This document shows positions 62,739 through 64,000 of a stretch of 64,000 bases of DNA, in pieces. The DNA is taken from the NCBI RefSeq assembly GCF_003952365.1, contig NZ_CP034443.1, positions 1,171,001 to 1,235,000 on the forward strand, read 5' to 3'. Numbering within the stretch: position 1 is the first letter of the stretch; each line of letters opens with the position of its first letter. This DNA is from Mesorhizobium sp. M9A.F.Ca.ET.002.03.1.2. GTDB lineage: Bacteria; Pseudomonadota; Alphaproteobacteria; Rhizobiales; Rhizobiaceae. Both the position numbers and the translations under genes were made by a program. The notes below the pieces were generated by a model. The model made no database searches and was not told where the DNA came from. It worked only from the letters and a program-made list of their open reading frames with translations.

Positions 62739-63500
62739 TCAGCCGATGCTTTCGCCGCCATCGATCACCAGCGCCTGGCCGGTCATGAAGGACGAGCGGT
62801 CGGAGACGAGAAACAGGATTGCCTCGGCTATTTCTTCCGCGGCGGCCCAGCGCTGCATGGGGATCTTGGTGCGGACGTAGCGTTCGATCGCGTCCCGCCC
62901 GCCCATCTGGGCGATGAACGGCTCGTTGAAGGGCGTGTCGACCCAGCCCGGACAAAGCGCGTTGACGCGGACATTGTGTCGGGCATAGTCGAGCGACATC
63001 TGCCGGGTCATCGCCACCACGGCGTGCTTCGAGGTTGCATAGGCGATCATCTCGCGGTCGTAGAACACACCCGAATTCGAGGCGGTATTCAGGATGACGC
63101 CGCCGCCCTGTTCGATCATCGATGGCATGACGAGCCTGGCCGCGAGGAACTGCGCCCGCACATTGATCCGCCAGGAGGCATCCATGCCGTCGGTACCGAC
63201 TTCGGTCAGCGTGCCGCCGACCTGAACGCCGGCGTGATTGTGCAGGATGTCGATCCGGCCATGTTTGCCCAGTGTGCTCGTAACGAGCTGCTCGACCGCC
63301 GCGTCGTCGCCGACATCGGTGGCGATCGCCTCGGCCCGGCCGCCTGCCGCACGGATGTCAAAAGCCGTCGCTTCGCCGGCAGCCTGATCCCTGTCGGCGA
63401 TCACCACCACCGCCCCTTCCCTGGCCATGATGATGGCGCCGGCGCGCCCGATGCCGGAACCGGCGCCTGTCACCACGGCGATGCGGTCTTTCAGAATCAT
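62739..63500 (-). CDS. Short-chain dehydrogenase/reductase
   Basis: A 253-residue classical SDR. The NAD(P) loop is VTGAGSGIGRAGAIIMAREG, with ADRD after the second strand favouring NAD(H). The catalytic Ser is in NTASNSGVF, and YATSKHAVVAMTRQ holds the Tyr-x-x-x-Lys pair. The C-terminus has VNALCPGWVDTPF and SSFMTGQALVIDGGESIG. It is convergent with the aldehyde dehydrogenase (23 bases between stops) and 11 bases after the second permease. ATG 63500 has no strong ribosome site, so it may be translated by coupling to the permease. Confidence 0.92.
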   Translation of the reverse strand: MILKDRIAVVTGAGSGIGRAGAIIMAREGAVVVIADRDQAAGEATAFDIRAAGGRAEAIATDVGDDAAVEQLVTSTLGKHGRIDILHNHAGVQVGGTLTEVGTDGMDASWRINVRAQFLAARLVMPSMIEQGGGVILNTASNSGVFYDREMIAYATSKHAVVAMTRQMSLDYARHNVRVNALCPGWVDTPFNEPFIAQMGGRDAIERYVRTKIPMQRWAAAEEIAEAILFLVSDRSSFMTGQALVIDGGESIG

Positions 63501-63511
63501 GCGTGCGACTT

Positions 63512-64000
63512 TCAGCTTGATGGTTTGCGTTGGCGCAGCTGCCATTGGGCAAGCACGACGAGCAGCACCGAGGCGACGAGGACGATCGTCGCGATGGCGT
63601 TGATTTCCGGCGTGACTCCACGCCGGATCGAGGCAAAGACATAGATCGGCAATGTCGTCTGCGCGCCGGCGACGAAGAAGGCGACGATGAAATCGTCGAA
63701 GGAGAAGGTGAATGCGAGCAGGAAGCCGGCGATTACCGCCGGCATGATCTGCGGCAACACGATCGAGCGGAACGTCGTCAGGGGAGTGGCATAGAGATCG
63801 CTCGACGCCTCGACCAGATTGCGGTCGAGGCTGCCGAGGCGGGTGCCGACGATCATCGCCACCAGCGCCATCGAAAACAGGCCGTGCGCGGCGACGATCG
63901 ACCCGTAGCCGAGCGTCAGGCGTGGCGGCTGGTCGTTCGGCCACAGCGAAGCGAGAAACGGATTGACGACGCCAAACAACTGGACGAGCGCGACCAGCGT
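63512..64000 (-). CDS. Polyamine-type ABC permease (PotC/PotI-like), 5' part outside window
   Basis: The last 163 codons of a permease, open through the right edge. DLYATPLTTFRSIVLPQIMPAVIAGFLLAFTFSFDDFIVAFFVAGAQTTLP shows the family EAA loop and the following segment (positions 63650-63790), then TPEINAIATIVLVASVLLVVLAQW. It belongs to a second importer whose other genes lie beyond the window. With its 11-base gap to the SDR gene it appears to share that gene's message. It is distinct from the PotC-like gene at 57316-58110. Confidence 0.9.
   Translation of the reverse strand, partial: TLVALVQLFGVVNPFLASLWPNDQPPRLTLGYGSIVAAHGLFSMALVAMIVGTRLGSLDRNLVEASSDLYATPLTTFRSIVLPQIMPAVIAGFLLAFTFSFDDFIVAFFVAGAQTTLPIYVFASIRRGVTPEINAIATIVLVASVLLVVLAQWQLRQRKPSS

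Noticed and set aside
61216..62955. 579-codon minus-strand frame
   Set aside because: Antisense to the aldehyde dehydrogenase, which has complete catalytic residues on the plus strand.

Overview
The window is high-GC DNA (most third codon positions are G or C) from an alphaproteobacterium of the Rhizobiales, most like Mesorhizobium or a close relative. That placement is inferred from gene content and protein character: an arsenic operon built around an aquaporin, a NodT-type efflux channel, BMP-type and polyamine-type ABC importers, and two copies of an intergenic repeat ending in a GCGACGCGCTTT hairpin. No rRNA, phage, transposase or CRISPR array is visible.

Layout. 1-1158: end of a DUF167 gene, a YggT-family gene, tRNA-Ala(CGC) and a decayed sugar ABC permease. 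1266-3999: an M20 amidohydrolase and a HerA-like ATPase, convergent. 4167-6706: arsenic operon arsR - LMW-PTP arsenate reductase - aquaporin - Grx-type arsC - arsH on the minus strand; ArsH appears to carry an internal in-frame deletion, and a scrap resembling the decayed permease lies just downstream. 6837-17989: a minus-strand operon encoding a Spy-like periplasmic protein, a 65-residue protein and a double RND pump (adaptor, pump, adaptor, pump, outer-membrane channel), with a divergent OmpR-type two-component system at 18198-20173. 20224-28717: hydroxamate-type siderophore uptake, with tonB-exbD-exbB and an FhuC-like ATPase on minus, and a TonB-dependent receptor, FhuD-like binding protein and fused FhuB-like permease on plus.

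28831-35675: an ABC exporter broken by a frameshift in its signature motif, an LLM-class oxidoreductase, a 51-residue membrane protein, a rhizobial membrane protein, a large exonuclease-CBS-nucleotidyltransferase fusion and an unrecognised 209-residue protein. 35943-38941: a DUF4212 plus cation/acetate symporter pair with a strong terminator, then two small membrane proteins. 38996-43894: AraC regulator, two-subunit isoquinoline 1-oxidoreductase-type molybdenum enzyme, NmrA-like protein. 44023-48738: BMP-family (nucleoside-type) ABC importer. 48932-50137: PcaF-type thiolase.

50189-64000 is the most unusual part. It looks like a polyamine or amine uptake and gamma-glutamylation region: FAD amine oxidase, glutamine-synthetase-like ligase, double-winged-helix GntR regulator, spermidine/putrescine-type ABC importer, aldehyde dehydrogenase, SDR, and part of a second importer. 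Interleaved with these are two paralogous GT1-like glycosyltransferases and a tandem pair of small cupins with no place in the classical Puu pathway. The tight gene overlaps argue that glycosyl transfer is part of the pathway. The binding-protein gene of the importer is frameshifted.

All functional calls come from reading motifs and gene order; no database search was possible.
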